Of a stretch of DNA of 64,000 bases, positions 53,701 to 64,000 are shown piece by piece. The position numbers and the translations under genes were made by a program. Position 1 is the first letter of the stretch; each line of letters begins with the position of its first letter. The notes beneath the pieces are model-generated. The model saw nothing but the letters and a program-made list of their open reading frames with translations, did no database searches and was not told the DNA's origin. This stretch comes from Dysidea avara (lineage: Eukaryota > Porifera > Demospongiae > Dictyoceratida > Dysideidae): contig NC_089281.1 in assembly GCF_963678975.1 (NCBI RefSeq), positions 2,048,437 through 2,112,436 on the forward strand. Direction: 5' to 3'.

Positions 53701-54139
53701 AAGTGAAGAAGCTACGCTCCTGTCAAGAGATCTTGTGAGAATAGTAAAGAAAAGGCAAGTATGTACAGAGACAATAGAGGGGCGCGTAATTATGTCCTGT
53801 TGTAAATAAACGCCTTTAAAATTTATATTACTACTAAATAAGCGCACCAGAATAGGCTTGTGAGGCTGTTGTCTCCAAGGTTGTCTCATTACTTGTCTTT
53901 TCGTGTTGAAGGGATTTAGTCACAGTTGGTGAGTTTAATTATTTGTGTTGTAAAACTTAATTGTAAAAAGACGATTAGCACATATCATGATAAACATGTA
54001 TTTGTCACAGTAGAGTCTCTCACGATTATTAGACATTGGACCAGGGTAAAAAATTTACTGCTATATTTAGAGGTTGTAGCGTTTGTATATCTTAGTATCT
54101 TAATAAATAATCCTCCATGATCACTAATCACTAATAGTA

Positions 54140-54942
54140 CAGTGAAAGCTGGTCATTATTCAGGCCGTAGGGACAAAAATTTTCTGACCTAGCTTTTTAA
54201 AGAGGTGGCTGCATTTTGCGCCTTAAAAAAGGTAAGAAGCATACTGTTCTAACTGGCTATAGAGATGGATTTAGTGTGTGACAACGTATGAGACAGTGAG
54301 TGCTGGCAGCAAGGGGGCAGCCAATCTGTTAGAGCACCAAAGGCACTGCTTCAGACTTAGACAGTTGGCTTTCAGCCCAAAGTGTAAAATTTCACTATTG
54401 GTCCTTATAAGCTCCTGATGAAGAAAGTGATGAAGTCATTATCCATAGGATATATTTCACATAACACAGCATTCCAGTGGTTTAGTGGTGACCACAACAC
54501 TGCCTGAGTTAAACTGTGGTGAGATTTGAGACTACCGGAAGCCCTGGAATGCCTTCAACACATGAAATACCAAATATCTAATGCCTGGCTTTCATCCACA
54601 GTGGACCTGTCTTGGTGGCCACTTGTACAGAAGGGAAACAGCTGCCACACAGTCTTTCGAGCGAGCAGCTAGTTTCCACACCCCTTAATTATCAATTTGT
54701 AAAATCTTGAGCAAAATTGTGTGTACAGGCAAGTGCGATGTTGTGCATTGGCAGTGCCGTGTATATGGTTGCTGCCTAGCAGTGACACATCACGAGTATT
54801 GAAGTCACAATGTGTTACTGTATCATCCATCTCTGAATGTGTCATTTTGTGTAGAGAGCAATCTTCCACATTCATAAGGCCACCTTGTTATTCAGGCCAA
54901 ATTTTTGGTTCCACAGCTGGCCATATTAATGAGGTTTCATTG
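54140..54942. mobile_element. Pogo/Tigger-like DNA transposon remnant (803 bp)
   Basis: Ends CAGTGAAAGCTGGTCATTAT and the inverted CAATGAAACCTCATTAATAT are flanked by TA on both sides (54138-54139, 54943-54944). Internal sequence shows no intact transposase. A related CGGTGGAACTTGTTTATTGC end lies at about 55280. Confidence 0.7.
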
Positions 54943-55859
54943 TACTTATGTGAATTTTTACTTTTCGTAACTTTTCTTCAGGTTTACTGATGGGCACTAT
55001 GAAGCATTGTTGACTGGTCTGTACATAATGTGGTGACTTGAAATGCTAAAACAGTACGTAGCATGTCTTGTATGTACATGTAATGTGTTGTAATGTGTCC
55101 ACACATCCACACATCTTATAAATAAATATAAATGTATTCTCTATACTCAATTCCATTGTGCCACTGGGTCATAAGTGGGTTGAGTATGGATCATCCAGGA
55201 CATTTGGGTCACATTTTGTCCTGGCCAAGTGGATCTCATCCACTGACAATATACAGATCAGATCATGTGTATAAATTACGGTGGAACTTGTTTATTGCCA
55301 CCTTCACTCAATAAGCAGGTAACAGTGTATAAATTCTCAATTGGAATTGGCTTTTCAAGAGAGGTTGTCTTTCTATACTGGTGGCCATTAAGACAGGTTG
55401 TACTGATAGAGTGTACATACTAGAGATGCAACAATATCCTCCACTTAGTGTCGTTTGATAGTGATGCAATGGAGACTATGTATTGTTGCATTTAAATACT
55501 ATGCTATTATATTGCAACTCTAGCACGTATTTATAACAGGAATGTTTGTTAACTGTCTAGACATACTGGAGCCACACCCACTCATCTGGATTCTACAAAT
55601 GGAGTCATACCAACTTGTCATCATACTTATGTGTTACTCCCATTGTGCTTGGATTGGATGAATATACGTGAGACTTGCTACCATGGCGGGCCACTGGAAA
55701 ACATTTCATAGCTGTTATATTACAGTCATTATTGTACAATTCTTGTGAAAAGTGTTTGGCATTCATGTGTCCTCTGTATGTTGTAATTACATGTATAATT
55801 TTTGTGTGGGGGTGCTATAAAATGTAATAATGCAAAAAGCAGCATGGTGACAATTGGCT
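54943..55859. other. Spacer, no gene seen
   Basis: Includes a pogo-like half end at 55278-55410. No gene was recognised. Confidence 0.4.
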
Positions 55860-56676
55860 AGCTACATGTGCTAATTACTCGCAGCTTGTGTCAAAATCTG
55901 GTAACCGCAGTTGTATTGTGTCATTCTTTAAGCCGCGCCCTTAGAGGACAAATTACGTCACGGTGGGGGCGACTAAATTTGTTAAAAACGCCGAACGATG
56001 GTATGCAGCACCATAGATTATATCTGTGGACTATAATCTATGGCAGCACACTTCTTTGTGGCTTTATGCACTGATTAACTACATAGAGCGCCAGTTCATC
56101 AATACCCAGTGACCGCAGTTGTGCTCTGCGTCGGTAAAATTCTTAGAGAGAGCAAATTACGTGGGGGCGACTAAATTCAAATTTCAAACTAGCCATTCTC
56201 GAAAACATGTTTCAATCTAAACGAAACTTTTAGAACAGTTTAAAGACACATTGCCCTACATGCCAAGCGAGTATTGCGGAAAACAACAATCTGGGTTTTG
56301 TATTTGGCCTCTAGGTCGACTGAGGACGACTGAAACTTCGTTTGGTGCTGAAATTACGACTGTAGGATAATCATGTATGGTGAAATCGATGATGTGAATC
56401 TTGAGGCGATTGAGTGAATACTGAAGCGATAGCAGGGAAATCAATGTTTGGAATGCACAAAGGAACGCAAGGCACACACCTGCGGTTGCGTCTAACCGCA
56501 TGCGATTAAAAAAAAAAACGGGAGTGTCTATGTCCACCGGTGTACCGGTTATTCTTAGAGCCACGTACATCTTATTTCCACCGGTGCCTCATATAATCAT
56601 CTGCTGATGGGCCTGCGTGATCACGTGATTAAACCATGCTGGTCGCAGACTCACCACGTGTCGATTTTCACGTATC
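55860..56676. repeat. Spacer with an imperfect duplication and a hairpin
   Basis: ACCGCAGTTGT...GACAAATTACGTCACGG at 55905-55985 is echoed at about 56112-56185 (ACCGCAGTTGTGCTC...GCAAATTACGTGGGGG). CCATAGATTATA pairs with TATAATCTATGG at 56010-56042. CACGTG boxes near 56630-56660 precede the ZSWIM-like gene and may be part of its promoter. Confidence 0.45.
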
Positions 56677-56775
56677 ATGGCGCCCCAATTTGACACTTTT
56701 CAGCAGTGCTCCGCACGTGTCATGGTGGTTGGTGCCCAATCGGACACTTTTCATAGCTGTACTGAGAACTTGTAA
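56677..56775 (+). CDS. Upstream ORF made of start-region duplicates
   Basis: A 32-codon frame begins ATGGCGCCCCAATTTGACAC. Its internal Met at 56722 opens a second similar segment (MVVGAQSDTF), and its stop TAA overlaps the ATG of the next frame by one base (TAATG). The main frame begins MEVGTQFDTF. So the first ten codons exist in three tandem, diverged versions. It may act as a regulatory upstream ORF or be a by-product of local duplication. Confidence 0.4.
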   Translation: MAPQFDTFQQCSARVMVVGAQSDTFHSCTENL

Positions 56776-57684
56776 TGGAAGTTGGCACCCAATTCGACAC
56801 TTTTGAACAGTTTCATACGGCATTGGACGATTTAAAGCGAAATGGTTACCATCGCACTTTTGCTATGAACTGCAAGACAAAGATAACTGTATCTTATGAC
56901 AGGTAAGCACTACATTAATTCGCACACAATGCTGTCATTTATGTAATCATTACTGCAGTCTTTATAAAAAGTTGTGCGTACGTCATTGTCACCTTGAGCA
57001 TACTCATCAAGTGGGTCCTGCAATATTTGCACATTATCCAGTCAATAGAAGGTTGACTGCAGCAGAAGAAGCCACAATTTCTGAGACGCTGACTGTGAAA
57101 CCCAATACCAAACGAGTGAAAGAATTAGTTGAGAAGAAGTTTGGAAAATGTTTGACCCTCAAAGACATCAGCAACCTAAAGATAAAGGTAAAAGAGCAAA
57201 CCCAGAAAGGTCTTGAGGAACCACAACTGCTACTCAGTACACTCCAAAGTATTACCACTACCCAGGATGCCCAAGCAGGAATTGTGGTAAATGAGAACAG
57301 GGGTGGCGGAGAAGGGGGGGCAAGGGGGGCTGCAGCCCCTGTGAAAAAAATTTTTGAGGGGCTTAGCCTCCCTAAAATTATTCAATAGCATTATTTGAGA
57401 TACTCTAATAGAGCAGTCACAGTATTCTTTGAGGAGCAGTGTAGTAAGCTGCAAATAATGACTTTTTTTTTTTGGTCTTCGATATACAACGAGGCAACGG
57501 CATCATCATGCTAGACCCCCAGCCCCCCCTAAATATAGGTGTCTCCGCCGCCTCTGAATGAGAATAATATCCTTGAAATTTGCAGACAAATCACATGACT
57601 AAACTGTTTGATAGGTTCCCGGAAATCATGTTCATCGATGGCACCTACAATGTAAATGGTCATGGAATGCCATTGTACTGCCTG
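56775..57684 (+). CDS. ZSWIM1/3- and MULE-like protein, N-terminal exons
   Basis: Three exons with agreeing phases: 56775-56902, 56959-57286, 57586-57684. The product starts MEVGTQFDTFEQFHTALDDL, continues CVRHCHLEHTHQVGP, YPVNRRLTAAEEATI and KKFGKCLTLKDISNLKIK, and reaches FDRFPEIMFIDGTYNVNG with MPLYCL. This resembles the region before and at the first catalytic Asp (IDGTY) of MULE transposases and their domesticated ZSWIM1/ZSWIM3 relatives. The 57287-57585 intron is mostly one hAT MITE; without it the intron would be about 32 bp. The next expected DDE parts were not found; the tandem array follows at once. It could be a transposon gene, a domesticated gene or a decaying copy. Neighbouring exons at 58488, 59563, 62126 and 63359 lie on the same strand and may belong to it. 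Confidence 0.65.
57298..57556. mobile_element. hAT-like MITE inside an intron (259 bp)
   Basis: An exact 8-bp target duplication AATGAGAA flanks it (57290-57297, 57557-57564). Ends are CAGGGGTGGCGGAGA and the inverted CAGAGGCGGCGGAGA. The interior matches the 24347 element (GATACTCTAATAGAGCAG, GAGGAGCAGTGTAGTAAGCT, T run then GGTCTTC), although the ends differ. Confidence 0.93.
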
Positions 57685-58555
57685 GTAATGTTATATAACA
57701 GAACTTGATCATTATAAATTGACCCTTACAGGAATGAACCAAGCTCTCGTCCTGCATTTAGTGGTGACATCACTACACTGGAATGTGTTAGTACAGCTAA
57801 TGGACCTAGGTATGGTAATGTTAACAGAACTTGATCATTATAAATTGTCCCTTATAGGAATGAACCAAGCTCTCGTCCTGCATTTAGTGGTGACATCACT
57901 ACACTGGAATGTGTTAGTACAGCTAATGGACCTAGGTATTGTAATGTTAACAGAACTTCATCATTATAAATTGTTCCTTACAGGAATGAACCAAGCTCTC
58001 ATCCTGCATTTAGTGGTGACATCACTACACTGGAATGTGTTAGTACAGCTAATGGACCTAGGTATGGTAATGTTAACAGAACTTCATCATTATAAATTGT
58101 CCCTTATAGGAATGAACCAAGCTCTCGTCCTGCATTTAGTGGTGACATCACTACACTGGAATGTGCTAGTACAGCTAATGTACCTAGGTATTGTAATGTT
58201 AACAGAACTTCATCATTATAAATTGTTCCTTACAGGAATGAACCAAGCTCTCGTCCTGCATTTAGTGGTGACACCACTGCACTGGAATGTGTTAGTACAG
58301 CTAATGGACCTAGGTATGGTAATGTTAACAGAACTTGATCATTATAAATTGACCCTTACAGGAATGTACCAAGCTCTCGTCCTGCATTTAGTGGTGACAT
58401 CACTACACTGGAATGTGTTAGTACAGCTAATGTACCTAGGTATGGTAATGTTAACAGAACTTGATCATTATAAATTGACCCTTATAGGAATGAACTAAGC
58501 TCTCATCCTACATGCAACAACCATAGCAGTGCTAATACATGCCAAAGTACTAATG
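57685..58555 (+). repeat. Tandem array of 126-bp exon-plus-intron units
   Basis: Exon-like starts occur at 57732, 57858, 57984, 58110, 58236, 58362 and 58488, a constant period of 126 bp. Each unit is a 78-nt segment beginning GAATGAACCAAGCTCTCG, preceded by TTACAG or TTATAG and followed by AG|GTATGG or AG|GTATTG, then about 48 nt of intron-like sequence. The seventh copy is diverged and ends with donor GTAAGT at 58556. 78 is divisible by three, so exon number would not change the frame. One frame reads NEPSSRPAFSGDITTLECVS. Joined to the exon ending at 57684 in phase 0, the array would meet a stop at once (GAA TGA), so whether it is spliced in is open. Confidence 0.8.
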
Positions 58556-58608
58556 TAAGTCAGTTAGTGTAGCACACCCTTAGTTCTCAGTATACATTGA
58601 ATGCACAC

Positions 58609-59142
58609 CAGAGGAGGTTGGACGCGTTCATGTGAGCTGTACATTTTCATTGGAAAACCTTTGTTTCAAGACAATTTGTATTAAAACTATAGTGCAATAG
58701 AAAATTTATGTATTCCTAAATCTAACAGCATGGTGAACCCCAGTGAACCCCACTGATTGGGCTGGTAACAAAGCCAAAGTTTGAAGCGCCAATATAAAGA
58801 ATTGCGCAAAATCTGTTTTTATGAGCAGGGTAATACAGTGACCTCAGTGTAATGCAGCGAAGGGTCACTGTTTCATTATAGAAAAACGTACGTGACAAGT
58901 CTGGTGAAAATTGTATGGATTAAATTGCAATTTATTAATTTCACCCAAAATCTCGAGTGCTTTATGAAAACAAAGTACATAGCCTTGAAGCCTAATTGAA
59001 GGATGATCTAATTATCTAATGAACCCCATCGTTTTTCAGTTTAGTATTGTGACTATTGAGGATCACGTGAAATACTAGTGCAAAGAATGCAATTAAGAGC
59101 AATATATTTAAGTAGCGCTTAATGCGCGTCCAACTTCCTCTG
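58609..59142. mobile_element. MULE-like MITE (534 bp)
   Basis: Ends CAGAGGAGGTTGGACGCG and the inverted CAGAGGAAGTTGGACGCG have an exact 9-bp target duplication AATGCACAC at 58600-58608 and 59143-59151. The 9-bp duplication supports Mutator-like origin. It lies between the tandem array and the exon at 59563. Confidence 0.88.
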
Positions 59143-59562
59143 AATGCACACATGGATTTTTCCATATGAAAATTGTAGACACCAGTCTGGTCATAAGGTG
59201 CGTGTAGTTATCATTTTCAGAGGAGCTTTTTGTATGTTTAACACGTTCTTATGCATTACCTTGCCCAGAGTTTCTGTTAGTAGAGCAGTATTTGCATCCA
59301 CATTGTTCTGCTAGCTTTTTGAATAGCCAACTTATTCTAATAGTCTGTCTTGATAACTAAAAGGTGATGGCAGTGAGTTAGGTGGTAGACAACGTGTCAC
59401 GTGTACTTGGATGTTTTTAGTTTGTTTTGCTGCTCCCAAATATCTTAACATTTACTTCATCACATGCACTTAACAAATAGGTGTCTACCACAAGTATATG
59501 CATCATGTGTGCTCAATAAGCATATGAACCTAAAAAACCAGTACTACAATGCTATACTTTAG

Positions 59563-59751
59563 ACACTCCTTTTATTTCAATTTCAACATGGACTGTCTTT
59601 ATCAATGCTGGCAACATTGATGAAGGTAAAGCCATGTATTAAGACGTGCGGGAGACCAAAACACAGTGGTACAGTTTGGTGTAAGAAGAGGAAAGTTATA
59701 AATTCTGAAAATATCCCACCTATAAAAAGGGTGAAATCCAGCACAGAAGAC
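59563..59751 (+). CDS. Candidate exon with a basic Cys-containing segment
   Basis: After the acceptor ACTTTAG, 63 codons are open in phase 0 and end at donor GTAAGT. The C-terminal part reads VKPCIKTCGRPKHSGTVWC then KKRKV, a Cys-x3-Cys and basic stretch like a nuclear-localisation or DNA-contact region. Its phase fits the preceding candidate exon (58488-58555, out-phase 0). It is most likely part of the same ZSWIM-like gene. Function not known. Confidence 0.5.
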
Positions 59752-59921
59752 GTAAGTGTTAATTATATTTGTTAACAGCATGTGCTCTCAGTTGCTGTAA
59801 TTATTTTGGGAGTATTTAAGTGTACACACCCAACCAAGTTAGCCAAATGTTTTAATAGTAAAAGCAGCAAGAGTAAGTACTCCCTCCATAAACTCTGGAG
59901 TAAACTTAGCAGTCAGGTGAA

Positions 59922-60638
59922 GGGTTGGTATAAACAGTGGACCTGGGGACCGAGTACCTGGAACCAGGGGACCCGCGGGAACCCAACTTTCATGGAATTT
60001 TTATACTTTACAATGTTTATACACTCTATACTTGTACTAGATATCTTTGCATATCTGAACATGTAGTCTTGCACAGCCAATCCACTTTTTCTTCGTCACA
60101 CTGAGTACCTAACGTGACAGAAATTATAAGCACCACTGAAAAAGAGTCTATTACATCAAGTTTAGAAACTGTGAGCAAGCAAAACATCTTCAAGCGAGCG
60201 CTGCAAGTTACCAGCAGCTCAACAAGCACTGAGATTTCATGTGTCATGTACTGCTTGCATAGACCACTTCTTCACACCTGGGGTATTAATCGAGGGCTTT
60301 AAATTCTTACAAGGCTTTGATTTTGTGCATCACATGACACATGAAATCTCAGTGCTTATTGAGCTGCTGGTGACTTACAGTGATCGCTAGATGCTGTTTT
60401 GCTTGCTCACAGTTTCTAAACTTGACATAATAGACTCTTTTTCAGAGGAACTTATAATTTCTATCGTGTTAGGCACTCTGTGTGACGAAGAAAAGTGGAT
60501 TGGCAGTGCAATACTACATGCTGAGACTTGCAGAAGTATCTGGTACAAGTATAGAGTGTATAAACATTGTGAAGTATAAAAGATTTCGCGAAAAGTTGGG
60601 TCCCCGCAGGTCCCCGGGTCCACTGTTTATACCAACCC
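59922..60638. mobile_element. Foldback element with arms of about 310 bp (717 bp)
   Basis: GGGTTGGTATAAACAGTGGA at 59922 and its inverse at 60619-60638 open two long arms (to about 60246 and from about 60329), with an 80-bp centre. Arms are imperfect. Mirror-image short frames on both strands come from the symmetry. No transposase was seen. Confidence 0.85.
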
Positions 60639-62031
60639 AGTATTGCTTGGAAGCATCTATTTTGTGTCAACAATGGTAAAACTGGTCTGTAGAAATGTAA
60701 CCAGCTGAGCAAAGAAACCAGACCCGTTTGCACGTTCCTCAAACTCCATGTTATAGAATCCCTGTTGTCTATTGTAATTATGAAAGAGTGGAATTCAAAT
60801 GTTTCTTCAGTCTTGTATGATGAATAATTTAGGAGTGCACTTATGAAAAAGCTAGAAATTTGATTTTCACAGCAACAATATGGGAAATAATTTACAAGCG
60901 TTCACTTAATCATAACTCACAGACAACCAGCTGGACAGACGGGACTTGGATTAAAATTTTCACTACTTTTACCATAGGTGATGAACACCACATGGCATAC
61001 ATGTAGTAACTGGTTGCTTAACGATACTTACTAGGTAACTGTTGCCAAAATAAATGTACTTTTGGGCTATAGCAATGGTTGCTAAGTGTGGTTGTCTTTT
61101 GTCCAGAACCCATGTTAGCAAAAAAGCAGCCTGTGTAAGAGATATGAAGGCTGTATAAGACCTGTAATTACTTTCTGGGTAAGTGAGATTTGCTTCTAGG
61201 TGGGTTGTTCATGCCAGCTTAAAATATGGGTGAAGCAAGTTCTTGAATGCGTTGTGAAAGCCTTTCACAATGAGCTGTACAGGAGTAAAACAACCGGAAA
61301 AGGAATATCTAGCCTAGTAGACTACAAGGAATAACAAATTTATTTATGATGAAAGGGGGCGTGTCCTGTACTTATGCAAACAGAAATGAAGGGCAGCCTT
61401 GTGGCTTTCTCAGTTTCTCTAAAGAATTTGTATCGGGAAACACAATAGGCAGATTATAAAACACTCCTGTGCATAATTTGTAGTTTGAATATAGTGTGAG
61501 ATGCACTAGGACTATTCCAAAAGAGTGATTTTCGTCACGTATGGTATTTCTATGCTGGTTTTTCATGGCCTTGTTTTTTCAGGTATGCACCATTTTAAGG
61601 GCAAGACCTACTTGAACAGTACTACTGTACTATTTCATACAGTGGTTGTAGCAAACCCACATTTGTTTCTTAGCTGTTTGAAGCTTGCTTAGGGTATATC
61701 CTAAGTGTATATGGCATCCACGGCATGGCATCCACCCAACCTTAGAATATTTTCCGCAATGAAAATAACCTCTATGGAATAATCCTAGTGCATCTAGCAT
61801 CAAATTGACCAGAAGATACTTACAAAAGGAATTTAAAAGAAATCTCCCTGACCAAAATTTAAATAAGTTTACGAACTTTCAACAAAGATAAGGGACATTA
61901 GTTTGCTCCATAAATTTTAGTATAGGTATTGGTCAGTTGTGGTTACTATCTTCACCTGGTAATTTTCATCATTTAAGCACCATGTCAGCAAGGTATGTGT
62001 AAAATTAGTCTTATTGAATTTTTTTTTACAG
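60639..62031. other. Spacer or long intron, no firm feature
   Basis: A scrap of the F1 end (CAGTACTACTGTACTATTTC) lies at about 61617. No domain was recognised. If the ZSWIM-like and CXXC/OTU exons form one gene, this is intron. Confidence 0.4.
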
Positions 62032-62307
62032 AACACCCTGGGAAGACACCCCCCAATAGAAAATAAGACAACATGTAAGGAAGTACATTCTGTATGAAAT
62101 ACTTGACACTATTATGTACTGACAGCGAATCAAAATGAACTCGCTGTGGCAAGTGCAGTGGTTGCAAGCACCCAAACTGTGGAACGTGCCCTGAATGTTT
62201 GGATATGAAGCAGTTTGGGGGACAAGGGCGAAAAAAGAAGGCTTGTAGCATGAGAAAATGCTCAGCCCAGTCAGTTGAAACCATGACCTCTGCAGTTCAT
62301 GGCACAG
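62032..62307 (+). CDS. CXXC zinc-finger exon, with a small exon before it
   Basis: 62032-62074 is a possible small exon (acceptor TTTTTACAG, donor GTAAGG; NTLGRHPPIENKTT). 62126-62307, after acceptor TGACAG, encodes RCGKCSGCKHPNCGTCPECL, then DMKQFGG and KKACSMRKC. The eight Cys and the FGG block match the CXXC finger of CFP1, MBD1 and KMT2 proteins, which binds unmethylated CpG. In the CXXC frame an in-frame TGA lies just before RCGKC, and the small exon does not join it in phase, so this 5' edge is broken or mis-assembled. A CGA-to-TGA change at a CpG is possible. Downstream the exon ends in phase 1 and fits the next candidate exons leading to the OTU domain. Confidence 0.7.
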
Positions 62308-62726
62308 GTACATACATATGTAGGTTTATGTTTTTACTCAGAAAGGATGGGCATGTGCATGAGAGCACAAACATTTGTATTGAAATCATTCCCAAAGTCC
62401 TTGTACAGCATCCCCATAGTTCAGCCTAACAATGATTGAAGAAAGTGGTACATATATAATGCTACAGTCTGCGGTTAAAAGAAGTGGACACCACCAACAC
62501 ATCTTCACAGAAACGAGAAGCCTTTTCACTTGTTTTTATTTGGATTCTATAGTTTTTCACAACTAAATGTAATATCATGGCTATTGCCAAGACTTCTTAT
62601 TATGTCATCTTTATGTTCCCGTTAGTAATATGTAATTAACTGTAAAAAATCGCTGTGCTTATAATAGTGTCCATCCTCTCTGACTTTTACTTTACCCCAC
62701 CCAATTCATTTTATTCCAATTAACAG

Positions 62727-63206
62727 ACATCTCTCAAAAAGACAATAAGAAATTGTTAGAAGTAAGTGTGTAGATAAAATAATATTAATAACAAATGTGA
62801 CTGAATTTTTTACAAAACCATCAATGTACGCACTACATTACTTATGTAATAAACAGCATTTAAAAACAATTGGTAAAAAAACACAAGTTCTACAAAAACA
62901 ACTTACAAAAGTATTTATCGCCTCACTAGTTAGTGAATTAACACTCTACTCAACTAATCCTGGGTACCACTGGGTTTGCCTGTCCACTGGGAGTTTGGGA
63001 AGCTTTGTTTCATCTCCGTACACAGATTAGTTTCCAAGTTACATCTGTTTGTTTACGTTGCTGTGACAAAAGAATTTACTGACGATCTTTGCTCAGTGAA
63101 TACACCTTCCTTATTGAGGACAGACGTATATATTGAACACTAACTATACTTCAGTAGATTGACAAAATTCATGGTGAACGTTTCAACTTCATACATCATT
63201 GCATCA
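62727..63206 (+). CDS. Two small exons linking CXXC and OTU exons
   Basis: 62727-62761 (acceptor TTAACAG, donor GTAAGT) reads [12 protein letters not shown] in the phase left by the CXXC exon. 63158-63206 (acceptor CAGTAG, donor GTAAGT) reads [16 protein letters not shown] and leaves phase 1, which fits the OTU exon. The agreement of three consecutive junctions is the main support. The peptides themselves match no domain I know. Confidence 0.45.
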
Positions 63207-63358
63207 GTAAGTAGATTGTACACAGCTCAACTTACGAGGCTAAAACTTGGCAAGCCCATTCATCTGTTCCTACAGATAACATAAAATAAAATTTTAAAAG
63301 TGTGCGTACATTGACGGTTTTGTAAAATTGGGTCACAAATGTATTCAATGATGTTTAG

Positions 63359-63982
63359 AAACCTGTAGGCACAACAAAGTTGTCACTTGCACCAGAATCC
63401 AGTAATCTAGCTAGTTTGGTCTCCGAGTCTAAGCCACCATCATCAATGCTAACAAACATTACAGATTTCTTGAAAGATCAAAATCATAAAGTCCACACTG
63501 TGGCTGCTGATGGTAACTGCATGTACCGTGCTTTGTCTCATCAATTGTGTGGCAGTGAGGAAAATCATTTTTTATCTACGTAGTTTGTTACTGCAAGTGG
63601 TCAAGGGTAACAGTGATATTTACAGCAAGTACTGGATTGATGATATGCCTTTGGAGTTGTTTTATTTGACCAACATGTAGAAGACATTGGAAAACCTGGA
63701 ATTTGGGGGGCTCAAGTAGAACTTCAAGCGTGTAGTGATTTTATTAATCTGGATGTATATGTTTGTTCACACAATGCTTATGGTATTGTCCGATGGGAAA
63801 AGAAGGCTACTCCCAAAAATTGGATGAATCAGATTCCCCACAATCTATGTACAACTACAAGATGTAGACACATTGAACTGTCTTTTAGCAACAGCCACTA
63901 CAACAGCGTTGTTCCCACTCAGGATGAGGTGCCACCACCTACTATCTTAGAGCAACACTGTGATGCTGTTGTGATTGATTAA
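63359..63982 (+). CDS. OTU-type cysteine protease exon, frame-broken
   Basis: After acceptor GTTTAG the frame reads KPVGTTKLSLAPESSN, ITDFLKDQNHKVHTV and AADGNCMYRALSHQLCG: the OTU catalytic block DGNC with Asp and Cys. In two other frames follow GNSDIYSKYWIDDMPLEL, then GIWGAQVELQACSDF, LDVYVCSHN, and HIELSFSNSHYNSVVP with the catalytic His. It ends at a stop, 63980-63982. The domain is complete in order and spacing but spread over three frames; both shifts fall at T runs (near 63570 and 63660), so either decay or assembly error is possible. OTU enzymes remove ubiquitin; here the partner is unknown. Confidence 0.75.
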
Positions 63983-64000
63983 GTTATACGTATAATACAG

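Noticed and set aside
57719-58498. 259-codon frame across the tandem array
   Set aside because: It reads straight through intron-like parts; openness follows from the 126-bp period. The array is reported as exon-like units instead.

Overview
The window looks like animal nuclear DNA, most likely from a demosponge such as Amphimedon (inference). It has compact GT-AG introns, many of 40-100 bp, short exons, AT-rich spacers packed with short inverted-repeat transposons, and one long host gene whose domain order is known from animals. There are no bacterial operons, rRNAs, convincing tRNAs or CRISPR arrays.

Layout. 1-2090: spacer with a near-identical 295-bp direct duplication. 2091-5215: a retroelement with reverse transcriptase and a restriction-like endonuclease (RT-RLE), split by a LINE tail that itself carries a hAT-type MITE. 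5640-7600: a Bel/Pao fossil holding a second copy of that MITE. 7600-12160: repeats and MITEs (hAT5-like, PIF/Harbinger-like, MULE-like). 12162-15564: a longer RT-RLE copy on the minus strand, with a SAND-like DNA-binding domain at its 5' end. 15565-22740: MITEs, SINE and retroelement scraps, and a recurrent foldback family (F1). 22763-23625: sulfatase C-terminal pseudogene. 23640-29160: hairpins, a hAT MITE, more F1 copies and a LINE remnant. 29405-29826: candidate first exons of an unknown gene. 31508-48688 (minus): HELZ2-like gene. 48689-56600: intergenic DNA with giant palindromes and DNA-transposon remnants. 56677-63982 (plus): exons for a ZSWIM/MULE-like N-terminus, a tandem array of 78-nt exon-like units, a basic Cys-containing exon, a CXXC zinc finger and an OTU protease.

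The best-supported gene is HELZ2-like. I could place 22 exons with consistent GT-AG sites and phases, giving 7,656 nt of coding sequence (2,551 codons plus stop). The order is zinc finger, UPF1-type helicase 1, RNB exoribonuclease domain, helicase 2. Its introns hold MITEs, a SINE, TG/CA microsatellites and a 34-copy 30-bp minisatellite.

The most novel points are the SAND-like domain on an RT-RLE element, the phase-linked CXXC-to-OTU exon chain downstream of ZSWIM/MULE-like exons, the tandem 126-bp exon-plus-intron array, the triplicated start segment that makes a stop/start-overlapping upstream ORF, and a dispersed CTCTAATAGAGCAGTCA core carried by MITEs with different ends. All exon calls come from reading the sequence by eye; no database search or splice predictor was run.
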